Part shown: positions 19,176 through 32,500 of the stretch, one piece after another
How the letters are laid out: each line of letters starts with the position of its first letter
Position numbering within the stretch: the stretch's first letter is position 1
Origin: Anaeramoeba flamelloides
Lineage: Eukaryota; Metamonada; Anaeramoebidae
Direction: 5' to 3'
Length of the DNA stretch: 64,000 nucleotides
Assembly (NCBI GenBank): GCA_027625915.1
Contig: JANTQA010000015.1
Location: forward strand, 5,795,001 to 5,859,000
Position numbers and translations under genes: made by a program
Notes under the pieces: model-generated
The model's database searches: none
The model's input: the letters and a program-made list of their open reading frames with translations, nothing else
Told to the model about the DNA's origin: nothing

Positions 19176-20316
19176 CCTTCAAACAGTTGTAGCAACATCT
19201 CTCATGGCGTAATTCCCTTAAACAAAAAATTACTAAAGATAAATCTTGAGATGACTTAAAATAAAACTTCAATTGACTTGTGAATTCGAAATAAGGTAAT
19301 AAAGACGAATCACAATTATTTAAATAGCCACTATTCATATCTTGAATACCCGTTCATTCTTGAACAAGAAAAATCGAACGAAATCCAACAATACTAATAT
19401 TAAAATTTAACAGGAATAAAAATTTTTGATCATTTAAACTTTTTTTAATTCTAGAATAATTCTTACTTTGAGAATTCTTAATTCCCCAAATCTGTAAATT
19501 CTAAAATCACAAAAACTCGTACGAAACTCATAAACTGAGATCACAAATTAGAATCTATTTCTTAAAAACTCTATCTGTAAAAAGAAAAAATCGAAAACTT
19601 AAAATGACATCAGAATTTTTTCCCTTTTATTCTGAAAAATCCAGTAATCTGATTTGGTAACCTAACTTTGGTAATTCCCAACTACGATTCAAAAGAAAAA
19701 TCAAATATTGTGTTTTTACAAACTTATTTTAATGAATTTTATTTTTTTTCAAAATTGTTCGTTTATTAGTTAAATTTAACTTGTAACAGAACTTTTTATT
19801 TAGATTTGTTTTCTTTTTCAATCATAGTGTGTGGAGAGAAACTGTTGAGTGGTTTAAATAAACTCAATGACTTGATTGGAAATGTACAATTTCTATTTTC
19901 GATAATAAAAAAAATTAATTTGTTCGCAAATTTATTTTAGTTTTTTATTTCGAAAAAGAAAAAAGATTTTTTAAAACAAAAAACTTTATTCTCTTATTGG
20001 AATAGTTTGTTTTTTTGAAAAGAAAATAAAAAATTTTTTAAAGAAGCGAAAATTGATCTTTTGGGATCTCAACCTATCAGGACTCATACGAATCCAAAAC
20101 AATCAAAAATATTATGAGATTACGGCAAACAGGAGATAAATTTGGTAAATCTTATTTCTTTAAAAAAAAATTTTAGTTTTTAAACCAAATCAAACGAATT
20201 TTTCATTTTTTTTGGAATTAGAGATAAAAGAAATTGTTCGTTATTACCTGCCAGATTGCAAAATTAAATTTCATTTTTTATCCTTTGATTTTTTTACTTG
20301 AATTTTTTAAATTAAT
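19176..20316. other. Intergenic DNA upstream of the Rxt3-like gene
   Basis: Presumed promoter region. A possible tiny exon, ATG at 20114 (MRLRQTGDKF) followed by a GTAAAT donor at 20145, could be an upstream ORF or leader exon. The sequence just before the main ATG is in frame but carries stops, so it is not an N-terminal extension. Confidence 0.35.
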
Positions 20317-21801
20317 ATGGATTTTCCAAATAAAAGGACTTTTGATCAACTTGAGCCACTTTCAAGAGAGTTTAGTGGGAATGCTAAACATTATTCGAAA
20401 AAATTTATGAATAATCACAATCATACAAACAAAAAAAAAAGAATCAATGATTCTGAAGCAAAAAGAAAACAACAAAAACCATTAGGACCAATTAGCTATC
20501 AAACCAATTTGTTACTTAAAATTTCAAATGCGTTTGGAAAGGAATTATCAGCTACCTTGCCTCAAAAATTAATCGAAATTTATGTTCCACATTCTTTTGC
20601 AAACAGAAATAACCAAGGTATTAAAAAACGTAAAGTTTTTGGAAACAAGAAATACCTAATCCGATCCGACGTTTTTGCAAGTAAATAACTTTGATTCTAT
20701 TTTTTTTTTTTTTTTTAATCAATTGCAAATATTTTTGATTGGCTTTTGAGGATTTATGAAAACTTTCAAAATTTCCCAAAATTATATCTTTACTTGGGTC
20801 TAACCTTTCAAAAAAAATGAATTTTTTTCTTATTTATCAAACTTAAAACTTATAGTTGCTGTCCACTCAGGAAAATTTCTTCCCGAAACAACTAAAACTA
20901 ACGATTTAGGGATTTTTCTTACTTTAAGGTTTCACTATGGAACACATTTACCCGCAAGGTTAGGAGTTCAAAATGGGATACGGCCAATGTTTGCACCTCA
21001 GCAGAAGGGATTATTGGTTAGTGTTGAGTGCGCTCGAATTGCAAAATCAATCAAAGAAATTTCTTCTCTTATATCAATTGATCAGCTGAAAGATCAAATA
21101 ATAAATACAAATAACCCAAAAAACAAGATCCAAAATAATGAAAACAATCTGAAAAATGAAAATGAAAATGAAAAAGAAAAAGAAAAAGAAAACGAAAACG
21201 AAAAAGAAGAAAAACAACAAGAGATCAGAATTAATGCTTTAAAAAAGAACCCACCCAAAAAAATAACTGATAAACCTCTTCACAACATTTGTACTCATAA
21301 AAAAAAAACCAACTCTTTTTCAGTTCACAAGATTTGCTTTTCTTTATCAAATGATCCTTGGTAAATAATTTATTTTTGTTATTTTGATTTTTGTTTTTTC
21401 TTTTTCCCAACGAAGAACCCCAAATTCTCATCAAATTCCACTTTGCTTAAAAATTTTTTTCTACTATATATAGCCTTTCTTATGAATTTGATGGAAATTT
21501 CGGAAACAAACTTTTTAGTCATCTACTTACACAAGTTCTTTATCTTGAAACATCACACCACCGATATGAATTGTCGATGATTTCAAAAGGGAATTATAAA
21601 TTTGCAAGAGTGAAGAGACCTTTAACACAAACACAAAGAAGAATGGTTTATCAAAAAAACATTCCACTTAATCAAAAAAATATTGAAATCATTCACATAA
21701 ATTTTAAAATGGATAAAATTTCGTTTAATGAGCAATTTGCACAATTTGGCAAATACAAAATTGTTCCAAAAAAATTCTTTTTTATGAAAATTTTAAATTA
21801 A
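20317..21801 (+). CDS. Rxt3-like subunit of a histone deacetylase complex (398 aa, 3 exons)
   Basis: Exons 20317-20680, 20856-21360 and 21474-21801, with GTAAAT donors and TAG acceptors; phases join without a stop. Residues ~85-129 read IEIYVPHSF...KVFGNKKYLIRSDVF and then AIAVHSGKF, with the HSG created across the splice. This resembles the Rxt3 signature (LWGTDVYTDDSD...HSG), followed as in the family by an L-T-L-R-F strand and an NGIR motif (RLGVQNGIRPMF). Rxt3 is a component of the Rpd3L/Sin3 co-repressor (family knowledge). Residues ~212-238 are a K/E/N low-complexity insertion. The C-terminus (YEFDGNFGNK..., FARVKRPL) looks globular. The intron lengths, 175 and 113 bp, are of the short class. 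The fold assignment is an inference from motifs. Confidence 0.6.
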
Positions 21802-23765
21802 CTGTATTTTTATTTTGATGTTTGGTGATTTTAGATGCCCAGTTATTCGTACACGTCTATCCACCGATTCGTCTTTCTATATTAATTTTAACAAATTGAT
21901 CTTTAGCAATTTAATTGAATAATATTTTTTTAACTCATTTTTATTTATGATCAATTTGGATAAATTAACCAAAATTACCTTTTTTTTGAAAAAATAATTT
22001 TTTTTCTATTTATCTTCATAAACCAAATTTATGTAAAAAGCTTTTACAAATAGAATTAACCAAACACTTTTTTTATTATAAATAAAAAATTTTTTAAATA
22101 TAGATTTTTATTCCTTGTTATTATATTTTTAAAAAAAGTGAGAATTAAATCAACGAATTAGTAATCATTATTTTTCAGGATAACACCTTTTTATTGTTTT
22201 TTTTTTTTTATATGATTTCATATGAATTTGAATGGGAAAATTATTATAGTGATGTGAATAACCCCGTGTCGAAAACGATTAACCAATTAACAAAAAGTCA
22301 ATTCGTGTTTTTTTTTTCAAGGGTTGGATGTTTGAAGACATGAAAGTATATATACATATGTACTTGGTTGAGATTCAAATTAACTTTTGAGGTTAGATCT
22401 TTGATTAAGGTAAATGGTTCAAAAAAATTATAATGATTTGGTTTCAAAAATTTTATAATTTTTTATAAAATTTCTTATATAGGATGTTTTTTTTTTATAA
22501 AAAGGGAAACAATGCTCTTTTTCTTTTTTTTTTGTCAAAAAATGATATTTTAATCTTTTAATATCTTCAGAATTCTTTTTTAGTTTTTTTTGAAAAGAAA
22601 CCCATTTCTTGTTTTTATATTATTATCATCCTATTGATTCGTTTCATTTATTTCTACATTAAGTCAATATTTTTTACCTTTGTTAAATATTGATAAAGGG
22701 TCTTCAGGGTTTATTTAGACCACAGTGCTTTTCAAACTTCAAAATTGGTCAAAATTTGAATTTTTTTCAAAATAACCAATTTTATTGATATATATATATA
22801 TATATTGGCTGAACATATTTAAAAAAACCCATATTCCCCTGGGCTATGTCATTTTGGTGTAGACTAGGGTAGGTTTGGGAGGTTAGGATGGTATTTTAGA
22901 GTAGGTTTATGCGGTTTGGATGGTATGTTAGGGCATTTTGGTGACAATTTTGATAAAAAAAATCTTGAGATCAATTGGACTTTTTTCTCTTTTTTAAGGG
23001 GTAAATAAAAATATTCTACTTTACTTGTGTGGTTATAATTGGGCTTCGTTAAAATTTTAAAAATATTTAGTATTGATGATTTCAACATTTTGGATTTTCT
23101 ACAATTTTAGTAATAAGACACTACTCAATCGCAAAATAATCATTTTGACCCCCCCCCCACACACAATCATTACAAATCATTAACAGCTTTCATACAGATG
23201 TAAATAATCAACATAATCTTCAAAAATATAAAAAAGTTCAATTTGACAAATTTTGAAATTAAATAATATACCCATTTAAAAGGTACTTTGTAAAATTTTC
23301 AGAATTTTAAATTTCTTTTTTTGGACACAAATAAAATATTGCATCACCAAATACAATGCACACTATCAATGTAATCTATTATTCCGATAAAATAACAAAG
23401 TTTAATAGTATTTATTTTCTTTTTCAGTAAAAGCTTTTAGATAGCACTAATTTTGTCTCAGAGGGTTTATTTCAGAATTTCTCAATAACAGATCTTCTTC
23501 ATTTTTTTCATTTTTAAAGAGCACACAATAAATTTAATTACTGAAGTTTCTCAAAAAAAATCCAGGAAATGAAAATATATCCTAATATTATTATTAATTG
23601 TTAATATTATGAAATCTATATTGGCTTTGATCCACGATTTCTTTTATTTAAATACCAACACGAAAAAGCATAATAATACACTTATTAAAATGATTATAGA
23701 TTAAATTACATTAGCCTATAATATTATTCTAAATTATTTTTTCAGTCAAAGGGGCCCAGTTCGTA
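21802..23765. other. Intergenic DNA, no gene seen
   Basis: Contains a short (TA)n at 22786-22805, a G-rich strand patch at 22860-22940 (tagggtaggtttgggaggtt), a C9 run at 23150-23158 and, at its right edge, the word cagtcaaaggggcccagtt that starts family R7 elsewhere. No coding patch. Confidence 0.45.
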
Positions 23766-24060
23766 TGATAATTAAATATATTTAAAGGGTTTGAATAGAT
23801 ATTAGAAGAACAGTATATTTTTGGAAATTTCAAAAATGAAATAATTTTTTCATATTTTAACTTTTTTCTTTTTGATTTTAATTTTGACTTTTAATTGCTT
23901 TTCAAATTTTTTTTAATTCCAAGCAATGCCTAGATCCACCTGCCACAATCTTGTTATTTAAAAGTTATTGAAAGTATGATAATGATTATAGAGAAATGAT
24001 ATTTATTTCATTAGTGATTTTCATTGTTCTTCAATTGAAGATCAAAATGAACATTTTTTT
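23766..24060. repeat. Diverged repeat, inverted relative to 33030-33300
   Basis: The end blocks ttaaagggtttgaatagata and ttcttcaattgaagatcaaa recur inverted at 33269-33300 and 33031-33055. The middles are poorly conserved. Confidence 0.45.
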
Positions 24061-24356
24061 TTTCTCACTGAAATAATCCCGAGAATTTAGGTTTCTCAAC
24101 TATAAGTAAATCTCTTGATTTATTAGATTTATTTCAGACCCACATCAACTATTGTCTGATTTGGATTATTTTTTTTATTTATTATTTATCTTTATTGGTT
24201 TAATTATAAAAAAATAAAAGATATTTGAAAAAGTGATTTTTCCCTTTTTGAAAGAAACAAGGTTTATTAATGAGTAAAATGATAAAAAAAAAAATAATAT
24301 ATAATTTCAAATTCTACCTAACGCACGTAAAAATCCATTTATTTTCAAAATATGTA
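24061..24356. other. AT-rich DNA
   Basis: Nothing recognised. Confidence 0.4.
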
Positions 24357-24547
24357 CACCCCGTTCCTCTTTTAAAGCACAAACTTTCATCTTAATTTAA
24401 GGCATCATCAAATCTTAAATTAAGAACTATTTTAAAATTTTATAAAATACAAATTATATAACTAGTATCCAAAATTTACACTTTAATTTGAAAATATTTT
24501 ATGTTAATTTTTATTGGAAATTTGTCCTAAAAGCTGAGTTGTCTGTA
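24357..24547. mobile_element. MITE family M1, old copy
   Basis: It begins caccccgttcctcttttaaa and ends aaaagctgagttgtctg, degraded forms of the CAGTCAGTTCC...ggaactgactg ends, with gcacaaactttcatc inside. TA lies at both borders. It is the most diverged of the four copies. Confidence 0.6.
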
Positions 24548-24839
24548 ACACCCACTCCTATTACTTTTTTTTATTATTAAAAAAAACTTCATCTGAAACA
24601 TTTCATTTGCAATTTTCTCTTAAAAATATTGTTATCAAAATATCATAAAAAATAATATTTTATCAAAATTATTAAAATATTTCAGTAATAAAAAAAATTA
24701 CTTTATAATTTTTGATTCAAAAATATTGATAAATAAAAATTGAAAAATAAAAATAAGTATATTTATGAATTAATAATAATTTATTAAAAAAAATTGTTTT
24801 TTCTAAAAATAAAATAAAATTAGTAATATTAAATCATAT

Positions 24840-25070
24840 TTTTATCAACCAATCAACATTTGAGGAAAAATTTAAAAAAAGATATTTTCCACTTTGGAAG
24901 TCTGAATATTTATGAATCAACCTTTGAATTAGTATAAAATTTGCCGATTTATTTCTAAAATTGTTGAATTTTGTTCTAATAAAAGGATTATTTTTAATTG
25001 AAGAGATCAGCGGATAGTCCTATTGGACTAATCAAAAATTTTAGAGACACTTGAACTATAAACTACCCAA
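24840..25070 (+). repeat. Dispersed repeat R11, copy 2
   Basis: Partner of 6690-6915 (shared blocks given there). It abuts the second TTAA-family copy. Confidence 0.6.
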
Positions 25071-25139
25071 ACGATTTAATTTTCAATAATAGTATACCCA
25101 TTAATTGTAGATGAATCTAAAGTGGCAATAATCCCAGAA

Positions 25140-26346
25140 GGAAGTAAGTACATTTTACCATTTTGAAAAATTTTAATTGTGTTAACCTTACTGGAAAAAT
25201 ATTTTTTGATTGCAACCAGATATGGAAACTTTGGAACCAAAACACCATTCTCTAGTCTATTTGTGAAAAGAACCAAAGTAATTCAGAGTTGAATCTTAAT
25301 TTTTTTAATTTTTTGAACATTTTTTTTGATTCAATTTTTAAGTTTTATTAAATTTGGTTTTGGATCTAGAGATGTGTTTATATGAATGATTGAAATTAAT
25401 CAAACAGTAAACCAAAAAAAATATACCCGAAAAGATGTACATTTGAAACAAATATTTTCTTTTAGAACACCAAACACAAAAGATCACCATTCCAAATAAA
25501 TTTGTTGAAATTAAGAATGAAAAAAAAAAAACTCGATAAAATCCTATTTTCGAAGATTATTCTTCTTTATCTTCTTATTTTGTATGAATAAACACTATTT
25601 CTTTCCTTGAATTTCTCGCATCATTACTATTTATTATTATTATTTTAAAAAACCTTTTGTGACAAATTTGTTTTCAAAATTCTTTTTTTTTAAATATTTT
25701 TATCAAAAAAACCCAAAAAAAAGAATACTATTTCAAAAATTAAAATAAAGGGGGTGAATTCTTGGAATCAAAAAACAATTACGAAAGATACAAATCAAAA
25801 TAATAGAAAAATTCTAGAAAAAATTTCAATCAGATTCAGAATTTTACAAGTTCTCATTTTAATGGAAAATAAATAATTATAAAATCAAACGAATTTGTCC
25901 AATAAACCCTTATTATCAAGAAGAATTAAAAAAATATCTGATTTTCTGAAGTCAAACATAGAATTAAATGAATTAAACGAAAATAGGAATTCAAAATTCA
26001 TTTTTGAAATTCTTTAGAAATAAACAGTAATTTGTTTCTCAAAAATTTTCCAAACAAAATTATTTCCATAAAGAATTAAAAATAAAACCAAATAAAGAAT
26101 AAGCAATTTTGTAAAATGAGATAGATAAGATCGAGTAATAAATGATTTTTATTAATTTTTTTTTTGATCAATTTTTTCATTTTATTGATTTGCGTTTTTT
26201 TATTGGTATGAAAATATCTTATACTAGGAATATATTCCACTCTAGTATTTATGAAAATAGGAATTTATTTGGCTAAATAAATGATTTGAATAATTCAGTT
26301 TCACATAAATGGTGGTACTCAAAAAATGAAAAATGTACTTACCCCC
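25140..26346. mobile_element. 1.2-kb TTAA element, copy 2
   Basis: Same ends and interior order as 16319-17522. The right end is followed by TTAA (26347-26350), while the left end is preceded by cccagaa, not TTAA. The left junction is therefore rearranged or mutated. Minus-strand frame NGVLVPKF...LVA is shared with copy 1, but the differences are not mainly silent, so I see no evidence of coding selection. Confidence 0.7.
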
Positions 26347-26548
26347 TTAAAAGTAAAAGTATAAACTCTAAAAAATTTAAGAAACTGAACGAATCTTTGA
26401 TTTAAAAATACACTTTTTAATTTATTTTTAATATCTTTGTTGAGATCAAAAGAAGAAATCCAGAATTAAAGTTAAAATTTAAGAGAAAAACAGAATTCTA
26501 ATTTGATAAGATTTATTAATTTCATTTTTTGTTATTTCTTTTTGAAAA

Positions 26549-29500
26549 ATGAAAATACTCTTTTTTTTTCTTTTTTTTCTCTTTATTTTAGAAAGACAAT
26601 CGGAATTACCAAGAGGCGTATCACCTGAAAACCGACATTTGTACCTAAATAAACCAACCTTTACTTGCCATGATCAATCAAAAACAATAAAGTTTTCATA
26701 TGTTAACGATAATTATTGTGATTGTGAAGACGGCTCCGATGAACCAGGTAAATTCCAAACCTGAAAAAACAAAAAAACAAAAACGAAAAAACATAAAAAC
26801 AAAAAAACAAACCGTTTTAAAAGAACACCTTAACACAAGAAAAACATCCAAATTCTATCTCTTCACTTTTCCTCAATTCACATTTGTTCAACAAAATTAA
26901 TCAAAATATAATAATCAAACAACAAATTAGGCACATCGGCTTGTTCTGAAACAACATTTTATTGTAAAAATGAAGGATTCAAGCCAAAAATTATCTTTTC
27001 AAATCGAGTAAATGATTATGAGTGTGATTGTTGTTCTGGTGAAGACGAATGGGAGACTGGTGTTTGTGAGAATACATGCTTAATAGAATTACAAAAAGAA
27101 ATTGAAAAAGAAAAAGAATTGAAAAAGCAAAGAAAATTAGCTATTGAGTTTCGGGAAGCAAGAAACCCAAAAGTCTTCAAATTAGCGCAACAAAAGAGAA
27201 AAACGCTAACCACAATTGAAAAAAAACTACAAATAATCACCCAAATACTGAACAAATGCAATTCAATTTTTCAACAAATTCATTCTGGTGTGTTTGATCA
27301 ACAAACTCAACAAGAACTTCAGCAAATATCTTCAATGGTTTTTTCTTCCTCCCTATCCTCAACTTCGTTCTGGAATCAGATGTCTCCCAAATTTACAAGA
27401 AAAAATGGGTTTCAACAAAAGTTTGTTGAAGAAGTTCACAAACTTGAATCACAATACCAACATTTAGCTGAAAAATATTTACAATTACAGCTTTTTAAAA
27501 AAGAAAATTTAGAATTGTACCAAAATTATCTTTATTTGTATAACCAAGTAATTAATTTCAAAACACCCGAGTAAGTGAATTGATTTTTTTTTTTTTTTTT
27601 TTTTTTTGAATCTAAGAAACACTCAAAAGTTTGAAAAAGAGTTTTAAAGCACCCCACGGTCTACTATCATTTTCCAATTAATAAATAAAAATTATTATTT
27701 CAAATTCTCAAAATATTTTTTTAATTATTTGCCGTAAAAACCGAAAGGATCTTTCACAAAACCAATTAGAAATGATATACTTTTAGAGATTTAATTAAAC
27801 TTCCTGATTGAGTTTTGAGATAAATGTGAAATCCCCAAATCTTTTCCTTCCAATAATTAGATGAAAAAATGAAAATATCTTTACATATTAATTAGACGAT
27901 CATTTTCCAATTAATAAATAAAAATTTTTATTTCAAATTCTCAAAATATTTTTTTAATTATTTGTTATAAAAACTGAAAGGATCTTTCACAAAACCAATT
28001 CGAAATGATATACTTTTAGAGATTTAATTAAACTATCTTATTGAACTTTTGAGATCAATTTTAAATAGGGTAAAATAATTTAATCAGTAAAATAACAATT
28101 TTAGTTTTAATTTATCTCTCCTTTTTGAATTATTGAGATCAAATTTAAATTCTTATAATTTGAATTTAACAGTAAAAAGATACAGAAAGGTGCAAAAGTT
28201 TGAGAATACAATGGAATGTGAGAAATGAAAAAAAAATCAAGTTTTGTCTTTTTTATTATTTAAGGGAGGAGTTGTTAGTTCTACTTATTTGTCATAAAAA
28301 AATAGAAATTTTGTCCCCTTTGTTTGATAATACTGTTAAAATTAAAGTATTCCGATCAAAAACTATCACAGAAACTCAATAAATAAGCTTAATTAAACAC
28401 CCTATTACTATCAATTATAATTGATTTGGTCAAGATCTTGTTTTTTTACAACAATAGAGTCGTTTCGTAAAAGTATAATTGGTTTGTATAAAAGAAACAG
28501 TGGTTGCGTAATAAAGAATTAATATTGTGTAATATATTTTCTATTGTGAAATAAAAATAATTTACACAATTGATTGTTTTATTCGCAATCATTCGATAAA
28601 CTGAACAATTCAGACAATTATTGAGCAATTAATAAATCATTTGTATAATAGAAAGAACATATTTCATAAAATTGAACTTATTCCCCTTAAATTCAATTTT
28701 ATTCAAGATTTTGTTTTTAAAGATTAATTTTATTTGTTGAATTTTTAGTTAAAAAAATTTTTTTTTCTTTTATAAGTTCTCAATTTTATTGGATTATTTG
28801 CGAATTTTTTCTTTTTTTGAATTTTTCAGCAAATCAGAACTTTTATTAATAAAGGAGCTAAAGGATAAGAGAAACTTTCATTAGCTTTATTATTTATAAT
28901 AAAAAATTTTAAAATTTTTTTTTATTGTTGAAGAAGTGTAAATTACACTCTGGATACCCTTTTACTTAAATTCCCAAAAAGAAATTTAAGCGTAAAATCA
29001 TAGATTTCACGATTATTATTTAATGAAAATAGTTTCAAACTGTTTGTTTTAAATTAATTCATTAAGATTTTTTTTTTTTTTAATTTGTTTTGAAATATTA
29101 ATCTATCTTTTTCATAGGAAGGATAGACCCATAAAAAATGATCAATATTTTCAATTTGTTTTAATAAAGAGTTCTAAATATTTGAACAACTATAGATCAA
29201 ATGAAATAGGTTACTTTATTAAGTTTTTTAGAAACTTTATAGATAGTTTGATTCTATAGAGTGCTAAGGTTTTAAGAATAAGATTTGGTTTTACAGAATT
29301 GAGTTGCTTTTTTTTTTTTTTTTTTTTGAGTTGTTTTTTTTTTTTTTTTTTTTTTTTTGCAAGTTTCCCAAATCTTGTTTTCGCAAAATCCCAGTACAAG
29401 ATACTGACTCGACAGCAAAAACCCAGTCCAGGTAACGACTCGACAGATTGTACGGAAAGTCCAATTTGGTTCACTTTGGTTGGCTTCAGATCGCATTCGT

Positions 29501-32500
29501 TGGATTCAGTTCTCTACAGTTGCATAAGTCCAGCTCAATTCATTTTAGATCTGATCATTAACAAGTTTGGTTAGGTTAGTCATGACCAAGTCCACCAATT
29601 CTTATAATGATTTTTTATTCCTTGAACCTCTCCAAGCACCTAAAAAAACAAAAAGAGGAGGAACCCAAACAACTTAAAAAGAGAAATTTGGAAAAGGTAA
29701 AAAGTATAAAAAAAATCAAAAATTTTAAAATTTATTAAAAATGTAAACCCCAATTCAAAATTTTTAACACACCAAAATTCGATTTGTGAAAAAAAAAAAC
29801 TTATTTAATTAATTCAAGAAGATTTACCAAATTAGAACCATTCACTAATTGAAATGTTAACACCTTTTTATAAAATAAAATACTCACAAAACAAAAAATA
29901 AATAATTATCAATACAAATAAATCAAGGGTGTGTTAAAAATTTTGGAGAGAGCAAAACAAAAAAATACATTAGTAAATTTGTTTAAATTCTATTAGGAAT
30001 ATTGATCGATCAAATGGTTAGATACTACCAACTAATTTTATTTGATTTCTTCTATTTGGAACAACTTGACTTTAACATAATATAAACCTTGTAGAAAAAT
30101 TTTGATCCAACGAAGCAAATTACGTAATTCAAACAATGAAATGAAAACAAAAACTAAAAGATGAAAAAATGATTTTCATATTTTACAAAAATCAAAATTA
30201 TCTCAAATTTCAATGAAATTGTATTATTGTGATTGTTTGGAACATTTTAACTGTATTGAAAATTTTGAATTTTAGTTTATTTTACTAAAATCATTTTTTT
30301 ACAAAACATTAGTTTATCTTTTGGGTGTTTTTTTTTTTTTTTTTTTTTTTGCAATTTTGCAATTTTACTTTTTTATTTTCGTATTTTGTAACTATTCAAA
30401 AAAATTTAATCATTAGTTATAATTGAAATAAATAAATAAATCTTACATGTGAGATAAAAATTTAATATCTATTGGATATTATTCTATCAATGAAAAATTA
30501 AAATTTGGAATATTGATCAAAAAATTTTTTTATTTGAAATGTTGAACATTTTTGAGTACATAATAGTAAATTTTTATTTTTTGAATTTTTTAAAATGATT
30601 CTTTTATTATCAATTTTTGTATATTTCTTATTTTAAAAAACAAGTTCTTTTTATAAATAAATTTTCCAATTGTTTGGAATAGTTTCAATTCTTTTTGCTT
30701 ATATAACATAAAATTGTTTAAAATATTACTAATTAGGCAATAGGTATGATTGCCTAAAAATATTTCTTTTTAAGCAATATATATTTTAAATTAAGCAATT
30801 GTTTGTATTTTTAAACAATGTTCGTTATAAATTACACAACTACTCTAATAATTAAAAAAATATTTTGAGAATTTGAAATAAAATTTTTCATATATTAATT
30901 GGAAAATAATAGACTAATTAATACGTAAAGATATTTTCATTTTTTCATCTAATTCTTTGAAGGAAAAGATTTGGGGATTTCAAATAAAAATTTTCATTTG
31001 TTAATTTGAAAATAACAGTACTGTAAAAGTTATAATGGGTATTTAAATCGCTAAATAAAGTTAGTGGTCCTATAGATGAGGGATTCCATCTGTTGATATT
31101 GCCTCTCTTTCATTCAATTAAAAAAAAAACAATATTTTTTCCAAAATTAGGCAGTGTCTCAATTTCAGAATTCAAAAATTAAAAATGAATCTATCAAATA
31201 TCCCCGAAAATACCCGAAAACCGAAAATACTCGAAAATTTTAAAACTAAAAAAAAATACTTTATGAAAGAACTTCAAAGAAATCCTAGTGTACATATACT
31301 CAGTTTAACAGTAAAATAATAATTTTACTTTTAAATATTTTTTATTCTGAAAAAATCAATATTCAAAAAATTTTTAATTTTAGTGAATAGTATCAAACCC
31401 ATTTTGTGTTAAAGGAATTGGTATCTTAGATGACTGTAACATTTATAATTATTTCGAAATGGTATTATCAAATGAGAGAAAATGTTCCTGTAATGACAAT
31501 TTCTAATTGTGCCTCCTTACCCATAATCTTGTAATCTTAAAGACAACCCAAAAATAACTGAGTAATATCTAATCGTACAATACATACACATACCCTTCTC
31601 AAGGTGACACAAGCCAAACTTTATTTAACTTTCCATTCCAGAAAAGAAATTGATTTAATCTAAGACAACACATCCCAACACAACCTAACACAACCACTAC
31701 CAATACCCCGGCATACACATACACTTACCCTAATAAATACTAACATACTCAAATATACTTAAAAGGCACCAAAAACACTTCAGAGGGGTTTAAAGTGGAA
31801 AATTCAAAAAAAAAATATTTTTTCTTAAAGTAAAATTGTTATTTTACTGTGACCTGAGTATACTTGCACTAGGATTTCTTAGAAGTTCTTTCATAAAGTG
31901 TTTTTTAGTTCAAAATATTTTTCGAGTATTTTCGGTTTTCGGGTATTTTCGGGGGATATTTCAAACTCCCATTAAAAATTCCCAAATTGAATTGATTGTT
32001 TATTTCAAAGTTCCATCTTAAATTTTCGATTCAGCTAAAATATGAGATCAGTAAAAAGGGTGTGTATCTACATTATCTTTAATTCTACCGAATGAATATT
32101 CAACAGCACAATTTCTTTATTTCGTTTTTCTTTTCCTCTAATTTTGTCAATCATTTGAAAAAAAATGAGACTTTCAAATTAAAATTGAAAAACTTCAAAA
32201 CTTCAAACTCCACAAAACTATATTTGATAAAATTTAAAAAAAAAAGATTCTGAAATTGCATATTTATTCAAATGATTTTTCAACCATTTAATTCTCAAAC
32301 TTTTTTTTAATGAACCAAATATTTTTCACAATGGTTAGATTTTTGAAATTGAAAGAATTTTTGAAAATTACTTTTAATGTAACAACACAACAATAAAACC
32401 GACTCAAAATTGAATTTATGCGAGTTTATTAAATATTATATTTGCACAAAAAAGTTTTAATACTTTAAAAAGAAAAATATTTTTTGTTTTGTATAAAAAG

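Noticed and set aside
22860-22940. Interstitial telomere-like tract
   Set aside because: G-rich and TAGG-containing, but no regular unit is repeated.
29299-29574. A protein encoded in the GC-richer insertion
   Set aside because: The frame begins in a poly-T run and matches no family. The poly-A tail and tandem 31-mers suggest a non-coding retroposed sequence.
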